NCBI RefSeq assembly: GCF_001043005.1 | Contig: NZ_JYKZ01000003.1 | Coordinates: forward strand, 124,001-188,000 | DNA length: 64,000 bases | Direction of reading: 5' to 3' | DNA from: Pseudomonas psychrophila | Lineage (GTDB): Bacteria; Pseudomonadota; Gammaproteobacteria; Pseudomonadales; Pseudomonadaceae | Shown here: positions 43,022-51,352 of the stretch, one piece after another | Layout: the number at the start of each line of letters is the position of its first letter | Numbering within the stretch: position 1 is the stretch's first letter | Notes under the pieces: generated by a model | Told to the model about the DNA's origin: nothing | Seen by the model: only the letters and a program-made list of their open reading frames with translations | Databases searched by the model: none | Program-made: the position numbers and the translations under genes

Positions 43022-44216
43022 TTTCTGGCTCGCAGCCGGCTTGCTGCTACTGATCGCCCTCAGCTTTTTATTGATCCCGGTATTGCGTGGTCGTCGCGCC
43101 CAGCGCGAAGAAGACCGCACCGCACTGAATGTCGCGCTGTACCAGGAGCGCGTCGCCGAGTTGCAGTTGCAGCGCGAAGAGGGTGCTTTGACCCCCGAGC
43201 AATTTGAAACCGGTCGCGCCGAAGCTGCCCGCGAATTGCTGGCTGACACTGAAGGCGTTGCTCCGGGACGGGTGTCCAGTCTCGGCAAGGCCATTCCATT
43301 ACTGGCAGCCGTGCTGGTGCCGGTATTGGGTTTGGGGCTGTACCTGCACTTTGGCTCCAGCGACAAGGTCGAACTGACCCGCGAGTTCTCGCAGCCGCCG
43401 CAATCCCTTGAAGAAATGGTTGCGCGCCTTGAGCGTGCCGCCGTGGCGCAACCGGAGTCGGCCGAAGGCCTGTACTTCCTGGGCCGTGCCTATATGGCGC
43501 AAAACCGTCCGGGCGATGCGGCCAAAGTGTTTGAGCGCGCTGCCAACCTGGCCGGGCGTCAGCCCGAACTGCTGGGCCAGTGGGCTCAGGCGCAGTACTT
43601 TGCCGACGATAAAAAATGGAGCGACAAGGTTCAGGCGCTGACCGACGAAGCCTTGAAGGCTGACCCGAAAGAAGTCACCAGCCTTGGCCTGTTGGGCATT
43701 GCCGCTTTTGAAGATCAGCGCTACCAGGAGGCCATTGGCTACTGGCAGCGTTTGATGGACGAGCTGCCCGAAGGCGATGCTTCACGTTCTGCCCTCGAAG
43801 GCGGTATTGCCAAAGCCCGTGAGCAGTTGCTGGCCAGCGGTGGCAAGGTTGAAGCGGCGCCTGTCGCCAAGGCCCAGGCCTCGATCAAGGTGAACGTTGA
43901 CTTGGCCGACGCGGTGAAAGCCAGCGCGCTGCCGGGTGATAGCGTCTTCATTTTTGCCCGTGCCGTGTCCGGCCCTCCGGCCCCTCTGGCGGTCAAGCGT
44001 GTGACTGTGGCGGACCTGCCGATCACCGTTGAGCTGGGGGACGTGGACGCAATGATGCCGCAATTGAAACTGTCCAACTTTCCTGAAGTCCAATTGATGG
44101 CACGCATCTCCCGTGCTGGTCAGCCGACGGCGGGCGAGTGGGTAGGGCGTAGCCAGCCGTTGTCCAGCAGCACCAAAGAGCTGCAACAACTGACCATCGA
44201 CAGCCCGGATAAATAG
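43014..44216 (+). CDS. ccmI: Cytochrome c maturation protein CcmI
   Basis: A 400-residue protein with two N-terminal transmembrane helices ([20 protein letters not shown] and [18 protein letters not shown]) and periplasmic TPR repeats (about residues 130-280). A C-terminal CcmI domain follows ([20 protein letters not shown] and later). It binds the C-terminal part of apocytochrome c and presents it to CcmF/CcmH. It overlaps ccmH by 8 bp and ends the ccm operon. Confidence 0.94.
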   Translation: MIDFWLAAGLLLLIALSFLLIPVLRGRRAQREEDRTALNVALYQERVAELQLQREEGALTPEQFETGRAEAARELLADTEGVAPGRVSSLGKAIPLLAAVLVPVLGLGLYLHFGSSDKVELTREFSQPPQSLEEMVARLERAAVAQPESAEGLYFLGRAYMAQNRPGDAAKVFERAANLAGRQPELLGQWAQAQYFADDKKWSDKVQALTDEALKADPKEVTSLGLLGIAAFEDQRYQEAIGYWQRLMDELPEGDASRSALEGGIAKAREQLLASGGKVEAAPVAKAQASIKVNVDLADAVKASALPGDSVFIFARAVSGPPAPLAVKRVTVADLPITVELGDVDAMMPQLKLSNFPEVQLMARISRAGQPTAGEWVGRSQPLSSSTKELQQLTIDSPDK

Positions 44217-44218
44217 AA

Positions 44219-44620
44219 ATGCATCCACTTGCACGCATCACCTTGCTCACACTGGCTTTAGGCCTGAGCGCCTGTGCGGTAAATCAGCCTTACGAACCGA
44301 CAGCGCCTTCAACACCGATGCCGATGCCGCAACCGTCGCCCCAGCCCTCCGGCAAACCCCTGCCGGACATGCCCATCCCCAAGCCGCCAAAACCGTTGCC
44401 GCGTACTTCGGCCACCTTTGCGCCGCCGCCGGGTGGCCCGAGCCATTGGGATGCGCGCATGGGCGTGTACGTGCTGGATAACCAGACCAACATCTTCTAC
44501 CGCCAGCGTGCCTACTACCGCTGGGACAACGGCTGGAGCCGTTCGGTAAGCCCCAACGGGCCTTGGGAAGAGACTGACATCAGCGGCGTACCGCCGGGTT
44601 TGAGTCGGCAGTTCAAGTAA
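44219..44620 (+). CDS. Small proline-rich lipoprotein
   Basis: A 133-residue protein starting 2 bp after ccmI. A lipobox (LALGLSAC, Cys20) predicts an outer-membrane lipoprotein. A Pro-rich linker (about residues 28-75) is followed by a conserved-looking C-terminal domain with Trp and Tyr (HWDARMGVYVLDNQTNIFYR, YYRWDNGWSRS). The function is not recognised. The 3' end of this gene, with the following REP pair, is duplicated downstream. Confidence 0.8.
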   Translation: MHPLARITLLTLALGLSACAVNQPYEPTAPSTPMPMPQPSPQPSGKPLPDMPIPKPPKPLPRTSATFAPPPGGPSHWDARMGVYVLDNQTNIFYRQRAYYRWDNGWSRSVSPNGPWEETDISGVPPGLSRQFK

Positions 44621-44957
44621 CGCAAAACGGCGACCTCTGTGGGAGCGAGCCTGCTCGCGAAAGGCGTTAACAAAAGCCAGTGCTTACTGCCTTCGCGAGC
44701 AGGCTCGCTCCCACGGTTTAGTTTGAACGAACAGTTTTACGCCCAAATACGTCTTCTACCGCCAGCGGGCCTTGGGAAGAGACTGACATCAGCGGCGTAC
44801 CGCCAGGGCTGAGTCGGCAGTTCAAGTAACGCAAAACGGCGACCTCTGTGGGAGCGAGCCTGCTCGCGAAGGGTGTTAACAAAAGCCAGTGCTTACTGCC
44901 TTCGCGAGCAGGCTCGCTCCCACGGTTTAGTTTGAACGAACAGTTTCACGCCCAAAT
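44557..44957. repeat. Tandem duplication of lipoprotein gene 3' end plus REP pair
   Basis: Copy 1 (44557-44748) and copy 2 (44766-44957) are 192 bp each, 209 bp apart, with about six mismatches. Each carries the last codons of the lipoprotein gene, its stop, a REP inverted pair (44639-44715 and 44848-44924) and about 30 bp beyond. Copy 2 is preceded by TCTTCTACCGCCAGCG (about 44752-44767), a match to 44496-44511 inside the gene. The original unit was therefore longer and has lost about 45 bp, which puts the copied gene fragment out of frame. Confidence 0.85.
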
Positions 44958-45249
44958 CTGTATACTTCCTATCCGTTCGCGTCAGGGCTTTACGCTTCTG
45001 ATGTAGGACTTATCTTCCGGCACACGCCGGCCATTGCTGCAAGCACCGGGTTCAACGTGCTAGCGCACGCTTTACCTTTTGACGTGGGACGCCTCTTGCG
45101 TTCCGTCACTTGCCAGCCATCACTCTGACAACCCACGGACCTCTGTCTGTTATCGCCTGCCTGTCAGGAATTCCGGGTTGTTGCGCTTGCCGTTTTTTGG
45201 CCTTTCGTTGCGTCAGTGGCGATTGCGCGCACATAAAAAGGAGAAAGGA
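44958..45249 (+). promoter_or_regulatory. Long, structured leader of the symporter gene
   Basis: This stretch of about 290 bp before the symporter start holds no convincing gene. A TGTATACT (possible extended -10) lies at 44959-44966. Three consecutive hairpins follow: CCGGC-ACAC-GCCGG at 45017-45030, CGTGC-TAGC-GCACG at 45056-45069, and an imperfect one at 45081-45107 (GAC..GGGACGC with GCGTTCC-GTC). Such an arrangement could be a structured 5' leader. No known riboswitch class was recognised. Confidence 0.45.
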
Positions 45250-46917
45250 ATGTTTCAACTTTCCACCCTCACTGTGTTGCTGCTTATGTTCTGTTTTTAT
45301 GGCCTGACGTTTCTGGTCTCTTTGCGCGTGGGTCGCAAGGAAGAAAATGTCGACGGTTATATGGTTTCCAATAACTCCATCGGTTTTGGCATGTCAGCCG
45401 CCAGCATGACGGCGACCTGGATTTGGGCGGCATCGTTTTATGCCGCCGCCACTGCGGGTTACAAATTCGGGATCTCGGGGGCGCTGCACTACGGCTTCTG
45501 GGGCGCGCTGATGATCTTGTTCATTTACCCTTTTGGCCGGCGATTTCGGCAACTGGCACCCAAGGCTCACACGCTTGCTGAAATCATGCACGCCCGGCAC
45601 GGGCGCTCGAGCCAGATGATTCTGGCGGGTTCCAATATTGTCGGCAGCCTCATCAGCCTGATGGTCAACTTCACCGCCGCCGGGGCGTTGGTGGCAGTAC
45701 TCTCGCCACTGAGTTTCACCCACGGGGTTTTGATTGCGGGTGTCGGGATTCTTACCTACACCATCTGGTCGGGGTTTCGCTCGTCGGTACTCACGGATTT
45801 CGGTCAGTTGTTCGCCATGATTTTCGCTGCCGTGGTGATTATTCCGATTATTTTCTTCCAGCTAGGCGGCCCGGAAATCTTTGCCCAGGGCATGCCGAAG
45901 ATCACGCCTGAGCAAGCCAGTTTCTATTCCAAAACCGCGATTCTTGAACAGGGTGCACCGTACTTCGTGGCCGTGCTGGCCTACGCCATCGGTAACCAGA
46001 CCATCGCCCAGCGCCTGTTTGCGGTGCGTGAGGACTTGATGAAGTCGACCTTTGTCACGGCCACCATCGGTTATGCCTCAATCGTGATCGGGCTTGGCAT
46101 GCTGGGCTTTCTGGCGTTGCTGGCCGGTATCGAACCGCTGGATGGCGACCTCAATAACTTGATCCCGCAAATGGCGTCGACCTACTTGCCGCCGTTTGCG
46201 GTGGGGCTGTTTTTCATCATGGTGATTGGTTCGCTGTCATCCACTGCCGATTCGGATCTGTCCGCGTTGTCGGCGTTGGTCATGACCGACGTGTATGGCA
46301 AGAACATCGCCAAGGGCAAGCCAAACCCCAAAACCATGTTGTTTGTCGGGCGCCTGACCATGGTGCTGGCGACAATGCTGGCAATGATTTTTGCCAGTAT
46401 GAAACTCGACATATTAACCATGCTGATTTTTGTCGGTGCGCTGTGGGGTGCCATCGTGTTCCCTGTCATCGCCAGTCTGTATTGGGAACGGATCACCAAT
46501 GCAGCGTTTACCAGTGCGGCAATCGCAGGCTTTGTGATGTTTTTGGTGGCGCGGTTCGAGCTGCTGGAGATGCAAGGGGTGGTGGCACTGTTTTTCGAAC
46601 TCTGCGCTTCGATTGGCGGCGGGGTGGTGATCGGACTGATGGCATTCGGCTTTTTGGGTAAGCGCGCCGGGTTTGTGCTGGGTGCGCTGGCCTTTATGGT
46701 GTTTGCGCCCTTTGCGTTTGGTTTTTTACGTGATTACCCGGTACTGCTCAGCTCACTGACGGCCTATGGCGTCAGTACGGTGGTGTGTGTGCTGGTGAGT
46801 TTACGTTCCAACCAGACATTTGATTTTGACTGCATCAACGAGCGGGTGGTGGCGTTTCACCACGACGCTGAACCTGACACTGTGAACGGAGCCTCCCCAT
46901 GTCCAGTTTCGCTTTGA
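45250..46917 (+). CDS. Sodium:solute symporter (SSS family)
   Basis: A 555-residue membrane protein with about 13-14 hydrophobic helices, of the SSS/LeuT fold: N-terminal VSLRVGRKEENVDGYMVSNN, ASMTATWIWAASFYAAATAG, and SLSSTADSDLSALSALVMTD in the sodium-site region. It resembles urea/DUR3-type and related transporters, but the substrate is not shown. ATG 45250 follows AAGGAGAAAGGA and begins at the first helix; the open frame extends upstream into the leader. It overlaps a 43-residue partner gene by 19 bp. Confidence 0.88.
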   Translation: MFQLSTLTVLLLMFCFYGLTFLVSLRVGRKEENVDGYMVSNNSIGFGMSAASMTATWIWAASFYAAATAGYKFGISGALHYGFWGALMILFIYPFGRRFRQLAPKAHTLAEIMHARHGRSSQMILAGSNIVGSLISLMVNFTAAGALVAVLSPLSFTHGVLIAGVGILTYTIWSGFRSSVLTDFGQLFAMIFAAVVIIPIIFFQLGGPEIFAQGMPKITPEQASFYSKTAILEQGAPYFVAVLAYAIGNQTIAQRLFAVREDLMKSTFVTATIGYASIVIGLGMLGFLALLAGIEPLDGDLNNLIPQMASTYLPPFAVGLFFIMVIGSLSSTADSDLSALSALVMTDVYGKNIAKGKPNPKTMLFVGRLTMVLATMLAMIFASMKLDILTMLIFVGALWGAIVFPVIASLYWERITNAAFTSAAIAGFVMFLVARFELLEMQGVVALFFELCASIGGGVVIGLMAFGFLGKRAGFVLGALAFMVFAPFAFGFLRDYPVLLSSLTAYGVSTVVCVLVSLRSNQTFDFDCINERVVAFHHDAEPDTVNGASPCPVSL

Positions 46918-47030
46918 CTGCTTACGTATTGATCTGGCCGGCCATCGCGGCCACGGTGATGGTGACACTGTGCGTCAGCCTGTGGCGCGACATGCGCAAG
47001 GCGAAGCGTGACGGTACGGATCTGGTTTAA
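46899..47030 (+). CDS. 43-residue transporter small subunit
   Basis: A short protein with one transmembrane helix (LTAYVLIWPAIAATVMVTLC) and a basic C-terminal tail (LWRDMRKAKRDGTDLV). It overlaps the 3' end of the symporter gene by 19 bp in another frame and is followed by a good terminator, so it is almost certainly co-translated. It corresponds to the small accessory proteins annotated next to SSS transporters in Pseudomonas; its role is unknown. Confidence 0.8.
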   Translation: MSSFALTAYVLIWPAIAATVMVTLCVSLWRDMRKAKRDGTDLV

Positions 47031-47057
47031 CCCGTGTAACAGCGTTTGAAACGAGGA

Positions 47058-47095
47058 AGCCGCGATCTGCTTGTAAAGCCGATCGCGGCTTTTGT
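47058..47095 (+). terminator. Intrinsic terminator after the symporter operon
   Basis: Stem AGCCGCGATC (47058-47067) pairs with GATCGCGGCT (47081-47090), followed by TTTTGTGTTT. It lies 28 bp after the small-subunit stop. Confidence 0.8.
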
Positions 47096-47173
47096 GTTTC
47101 TGCAGCGGTTACAAAACGCGCGATATTTCCCCGGATTGTGTAGGGTGCTTCTGGTCGTTATCAGGAGCTGGCC

Positions 47174-48016
47174 ATGAGCCTATTTGAATTCAAGCAAGTT
47201 GATGTCTTCAGTACGGTTGCACTTAAGGGCAACCCGGTCGCTGTGGTGTTGAACGCTGACAGTCTGACCGACGGGCAGATGGCCGACTTTGCGCGCTGGA
47301 CCAATCTGAGTGAAACCACCTTCGTACTGAAACCGCAAAATCCTGAAGCGGATTACCGCCTGCGCATTTTCACCACCCTTCACGAACTGCCGTTTGCCGG
47401 GCACCCGACGCTGGGTAGTTGTCATGCCTGGCTGGAAACCGGGGGCGAGCCCAAGGGTGAAGAAATCATTCAGGAATGCAGCGCGGGCTTGATCAGAATC
47501 CGCCGCGACGGGGAGCAACTGGCCTTTACAGCACCGCCTTTGTTGCGTGATGGCGCTGTCGAGGATGAGTTGTTGCAACGTATCTGCGGTGGCCTGGGCA
47601 TACAGTCCAAGGCTGTGGCGCTGGCGCGTTGGGTCGACAACGGCCCGGGCTGGGTAGCGCTGATGCTGCACGACCGTGAGCAGGTACTGGCTTTAAACCC
47701 TGATTATGCACAATTGCTTGGCCTGTCCATTGGCGTGGTCGCTCCCTGGAGCGTCGAGCGCCATGGGGATGAAGCTCAGTTTGAAGTGCGTGCGTTTTGT
47801 GCCGGTGAAGGCATGCCCGAAGACCCGGTCACTGGCAGTCTGAACGCCGGGCTGGCCCAGTGGCTGATCGGCGACGGCCTTGCGCCGGCACACTATGTGG
47901 CCAGTCAGGGCACGGCCATGGGGCGAGCGGGGCGCGTCTCCATCGAACAGGTTGGCGATGATATCTGGGTGGGCGGTTCAGCCGTGACCTGTATTTCGGG
48001 GCAACTCACGCTTTAA
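47174..48016 (+). CDS. PhzF-family isomerase-like protein
   Basis: A 280-residue protein of the PhzF/diaminopimelate-epimerase fold. It has FKQVDVFSTVALKGNPVAVV at the N-terminus, the catalytic Glu region WTNLSETTFVL, PFAGHPTLGSCHAWLE, and EDPVTGSLNAGLAQWL with GRAGRVSIE near the C-terminus. It follows GGAGCTGGCC. The family contains isomerases of unknown substrate outside phenazine synthesis, and no phenazine genes are nearby, so a specific function cannot be given. Confidence 0.88.
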   Translation: MSLFEFKQVDVFSTVALKGNPVAVVLNADSLTDGQMADFARWTNLSETTFVLKPQNPEADYRLRIFTTLHELPFAGHPTLGSCHAWLETGGEPKGEEIIQECSAGLIRIRRDGEQLAFTAPPLLRDGAVEDELLQRICGGLGIQSKAVALARWVDNGPGWVALMLHDREQVLALNPDYAQLLGLSIGVVAPWSVERHGDEAQFEVRAFCAGEGMPEDPVTGSLNAGLAQWLIGDGLAPAHYVASQGTAMGRAGRVSIEQVGDDIWVGGSAVTCISGQLTL

Positions 48017-48019
48017 CAT

Positions 48020-49957
48020 TCATGCCCCTTTGGCTTTCACCGCGCGTTTTGGCTTGGCCTTGCCGGTTGCGGCCTTGCGTTTCTTTTTCCAGGCAGGTGC
48101 TGCACCCGCCGGGCTGGCAGGGCCGCTGATGGTCAGCGTCAGGGCGCTGCAGCGCTCGATGTGCTTGCTCATCCAGGCCGCCTGCTTGGCGACGAATACG
48201 TCGAGGGTCATCTCGCCGCTTTGCACCATGTCCAATGCCTGTTCCCAGATGGCCGTGGTGCCGGGGTCGGCGATGGCGCGGGGCACGGCGTCGATCAGGC
48301 TGAATGCAGGCGCTGTGGCGGCCAGGGCCTTGCCGTTTTTGATCAGGTAGCCGCGGTCCAGCAAGCCCTGGATGATTCCGGCCCGGGTGGCTTCGGTGCC
48401 GATGCCCGTGGTGTCCTTGAGCTTTTGCTTGAGCAGCGGATCTTGCACCAGCTTGGCGACGTTTTTCATCGCCTTGATCAGATCGCCTTCAGTGAAAGGC
48501 TTGGGTGGCTGGGTCCACAGGTCTTTAAGGTTGACCGCCGAAATTGCGCAGTCCAGGCCTTCGCGCATTATCGGTAAAGGTTGTGGCGCTGGGGCTTCGC
48601 GGCCTTTTGCCGGAGCCAGGGCTTCGGGCAGCGCGCGCTTCCAGCCGGGCTCAACGATCTGTTTGCCCACGGCACGCAAGTGCTGACCTGCGCAATCGAA
48701 GTCGGCCTGGGTGCGGTCGTACTCGTGATTGGGCAGAAATTGCGCCAGGTAGCGTGCGCGAATCAGCGTATACACGGCGCGGTGTTTGCCGCTCAGACGC
48801 TCAAGGTTTTTCGCTGCCACGGTAGGAATGATGCCGTGGTGGGCGCTGACTTTGGCGTCGTTCCAGGCCCGTGAGCGGCGCTGAGGGTCCAGATACCCGG
48901 CTAGCGCTCCCAGTGTCGGGTCTGCCTGCTGCAATGCCGCCAGGATCGACGGTGCTTCGCTGTGCTGGCTTTGCGGCAGGTAGCCACAATCGCTGCGCGG
49001 GTAGGTGATCACTTTGTAGGTTTCGTACAGTGCCTGGGCGACGTCGAGGGTTTCCTGAGCGCCGAGGCCGAGTTTTTTTGAACACACCTCTTGCAGGGTG
49101 CCGAGGTCGAACGGCAACGGCGCCACTTCACGCATGCGCTCGGTTCGCAGCGTGGTCACCCGGGCGCTGCTGGCGCTGTTGATCGCCGCGGCAGCCTGCT
49201 GCGCATGGGCCTGGTTGAGGCAACGGTCCTGGTCGTCGCACGTGTCGGGATTAGCGCGCCATTGCGCGGTGAACAACTGCCCCTCGTGTTTGAGTTGCAC
49301 ATCAATGGCCCAGTACGCCACGGGGATGAAGTCGCTGATGCTGCGATCCCGGTCGACCACCAGCCGTAGCGTCGGGGTTTGCACCCGGCCCACTGGCAAC
49401 ACGCCCTGATAGCCGGACTGGCGCCCGAGCAGGGTGAACAGGCGGCTCATGTTCATGCCGATCAACCAGTCGGCCCGCGAGCGTCCCAGTGCCGAGTGGT
49501 AGAGGTTGAAGGTTTCGCTGCCGGGCTTGAGTGCAGCCAGTGCCTTGCGAATGGAGGCGTCGTCCAGGGCTGACAGCCACAGGCGCTGGATCGGGCCGCG
49601 ATAGCGGCAGTGCTCGACCAGTTCGCGGGCGATCATCTCGCCTTCACGGTCGGCGTCGGTGGCGATCACCAGTTCGCTGGCTTCACCCAGCAGGCGCTTG
49701 ACGGCCTTGAACTGACTGGCAGTCTTGGGCTTGACGCGCATTTTCCATTTGTCGGGAATGATCGGCAGGTCGGCCAGTACCCAGCGCTTGTAGCGCTCGT
49801 CGTAGGCGTCGGGCGGGGCGGTTTCGAGCAGGTGGCCGATGCACCAGGTGACGGTGGCATTGGGCCCGACCCAGCAGCCGTCTCCGCGTCGGCTGGCACC
49901 GAGTACGGCAGCGATATCTTTGGCCTGGGAGGGTTTTTCACACAAAAACAACCGCAT
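48020..49957 (-). CDS. topB: DNA topoisomerase III
   Basis: A 645-residue type IA topoisomerase. It has an N-terminal TOPRIM domain (MRLFLCEKPSQAKDIAAVLG, LVIATDADREGEMIARELVE), the active-site Tyr in VITYPRSDCGYLP (about residue 317), TGIGTEATRAGIIQGLLDRGY, and a Lys/Arg/Ala-rich C-terminal tail without zinc fingers. It decatenates DNA by single-strand passage. It is convergent with the PhzF gene, ending 3 bp from it. Confidence 0.93.
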   Translation of the reverse strand: MRLFLCEKPSQAKDIAAVLGASRRGDGCWVGPNATVTWCIGHLLETAPPDAYDERYKRWVLADLPIIPDKWKMRVKPKTASQFKAVKRLLGEASELVIATDADREGEMIARELVEHCRYRGPIQRLWLSALDDASIRKALAALKPGSETFNLYHSALGRSRADWLIGMNMSRLFTLLGRQSGYQGVLPVGRVQTPTLRLVVDRDRSISDFIPVAYWAIDVQLKHEGQLFTAQWRANPDTCDDQDRCLNQAHAQQAAAAINSASSARVTTLRTERMREVAPLPFDLGTLQEVCSKKLGLGAQETLDVAQALYETYKVITYPRSDCGYLPQSQHSEAPSILAALQQADPTLGALAGYLDPQRRSRAWNDAKVSAHHGIIPTVAAKNLERLSGKHRAVYTLIRARYLAQFLPNHEYDRTQADFDCAGQHLRAVGKQIVEPGWKRALPEALAPAKGREAPAPQPLPIMREGLDCAISAVNLKDLWTQPPKPFTEGDLIKAMKNVAKLVQDPLLKQKLKDTTGIGTEATRAGIIQGLLDRGYLIKNGKALAATAPAFSLIDAVPRAIADPGTTAIWEQALDMVQSGEMTLDVFVAKQAAWMSKHIERCSALTLTISGPASPAGAAPAWKKKRKAATGKAKPKRAVKAKGA

Positions 49958-50058
49958 CGCTCAACTCATTCAGGGTGCGCAGAAGACGCACAGCATGGGC
50001 AGAGACGGGCGCGAGGGCAAGTGTTTTTACTGTTGATATGTACAGGTTTAATTGTTGA

Positions 50059-50203
50059 GTAGCCGTTGCCGAAGGGACGAGGCTACGTTCGATTGCGAAG
50101 CGATCGTAAATTCTGAGAATTGGATGTAACGGGTACACCCCAGTGCCTGATTCTGCGACGACTGCGTCGTCGAACGCAGCCTCGTCCCTACGGCAGCTGC
50201 TAC
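50059..50203. repeat. Palindromic element with GTAGCCGTTGCCG-type arms
   Basis: Inverted arms at 50059-50092 (starting GTAGCCGTTGCCGAAGG) and 50170-50203 (ending CGGCAGCTGCTAC) match over about 34 bp and enclose a 77-bp spacer. It is non-coding and lies between topoisomerase III and sbp. A relative occurs at 61349-61479. Confidence 0.75.
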
Positions 50204-50210
50204 GAGTAAA

Positions 50211-50243
50211 TCCTGTGGGAGCAAGACAGTTGCTCCCACAGGA
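50211..50243 (-). terminator. Hairpin terminator downstream of sbp
   Basis: A perfect 14-bp stem (TCCTGTGGGAGCAA and TTGCTCCCACAGGA) with a 5-base loop lies 9 bp beyond the sbp stop. On the minus strand it is followed by TTTACTCG, a weak T tract. The sequence is a shortened relative of the local REP. Confidence 0.6.
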
Positions 50244-50251
50244 GGCGGGGA

Positions 50252-51259
50252 TTATTGACCGTTATAGATCTGGTCGAAAACGCCACCGTCGTTGAAGTAC
50301 TTTTTCTGCACGTCGCGCCAGTCACCGAAGGTTTTCTCAACCGACAGGAAGTCGACTTTCGGGAAGCGGTCGTTGTACTTGTCCAGCACTGCCTTGTCCC
50401 GTGGGCGCAGGTAGTTGTTGGCAGCGATTTCCTGGCCTTCAGGCGACCACAGGTACTTCAGGTAGGCTTCGGCTGTTGCGCGGGTGCCTTTTTTGTCGAC
50501 CACTTTGTCGACCACGGTCACTGGCGGTTCGGCTTCGGCCGATACGCTTGGGTAGATCACTTCGAACTGGTCGCGGCCAAATTCACGGGCGATCATTTCA
50601 GCTTCGTTTTCGAAGGTCACCAGCACGTCACCGATCTGGTTGGTCATGAAGGTGGTGGTGGCTGCACGGCCGCCGGTGTCGAGTACCGGAGCTTGCTTGA
50701 ACAGCTTGGCGACAAAGTCCTTGGCCTTGGTTTCGTCACCGCCGTTTTTCAGCACATAACCCCACGCCGAAAGGAAGGTGTAGCGGCCGTTACCCGAGGT
50801 TTTCGGGTTGGGCACGATCACCTGAACACCGTCCTTGAGCAGGTCAGGCCAGTCGTTCAGGGCTTTTGGGTTGCCTTTGCGCACGATAAACACAGTGGCC
50901 GAGGTGAACGGCGCGCTGTTGTCAGGCAGGCGTGTGACCCAGTTTTCCGGGACCAGTTTGCCGTTGTCCGCCAGCGCGTTGATGTCGGTGGCCATATTCA
51001 TGGTGATCACGTCTGCCGGCAGGCCATCGATTACCGAACGGGCCTGTTTGCTGGAGCCGCCGAAGGACATTTGTATGTTGAGCTTTTCGCCGTTGTGCTC
51101 TTGTGCCCAGTGCTTCTGGAAGGCCGCGTTGTAGTCCTTGTAGAAGTCACGCATCACGTCGTAGGACACGTTCAGCAACGGCGGAGGGGTAGCTGCGTGA
51201 GCAACGCTGCCCAGGGCCAGGCCTACGGCCAGAATTGAAGCACCAAAGAGTTTTTTCAC
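50252..51259 (-). CDS. sbp: Sulfate ABC transporter substrate-binding protein
   Basis: A 335-residue periplasmic binding protein with a signal peptide (MKKLFGASILAVGLALG... ending VAHA). The family segments LLNVSYDVMRDFYKDYNAAF, LKDGVQVIVPNPKTSGNGRYT and VTFENEAEMIAREFG match Sbp/CysP of sulfate/thiosulfate uptake. The transporter permease and ATPase genes (cysTWA) are not in the visible neighbourhood, which is common for Pseudomonas sbp. Confidence 0.92.
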   Translation of the reverse strand: MKKLFGASILAVGLALGSVAHAATPPPLLNVSYDVMRDFYKDYNAAFQKHWAQEHNGEKLNIQMSFGGSSKQARSVIDGLPADVITMNMATDINALADNGKLVPENWVTRLPDNSAPFTSATVFIVRKGNPKALNDWPDLLKDGVQVIVPNPKTSGNGRYTFLSAWGYVLKNGGDETKAKDFVAKLFKQAPVLDTGGRAATTTFMTNQIGDVLVTFENEAEMIAREFGRDQFEVIYPSVSAEAEPPVTVVDKVVDKKGTRATAEAYLKYLWSPEGQEIAANNYLRPRDKAVLDKYNDRFPKVDFLSVEKTFGDWRDVQKKYFNDGGVFDQIYNGQ

Positions 51260-51352
51260 TGCGAATTCCTTGTTATAGGGAGCAATAAGGGCAATTTGCC
51301 AGCAACTATAGCGGTTGGCGCATAGTCCTTAAAAGATTAAAAAGTGCTGTGG

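Noticed and set aside
44766..44830. Functional second copy of the lipoprotein C-terminus
   Set aside because: The copied fragment has no start codon or signal peptide and is out of frame after the internal loss, so it is treated as part of a repeat, not a gene.
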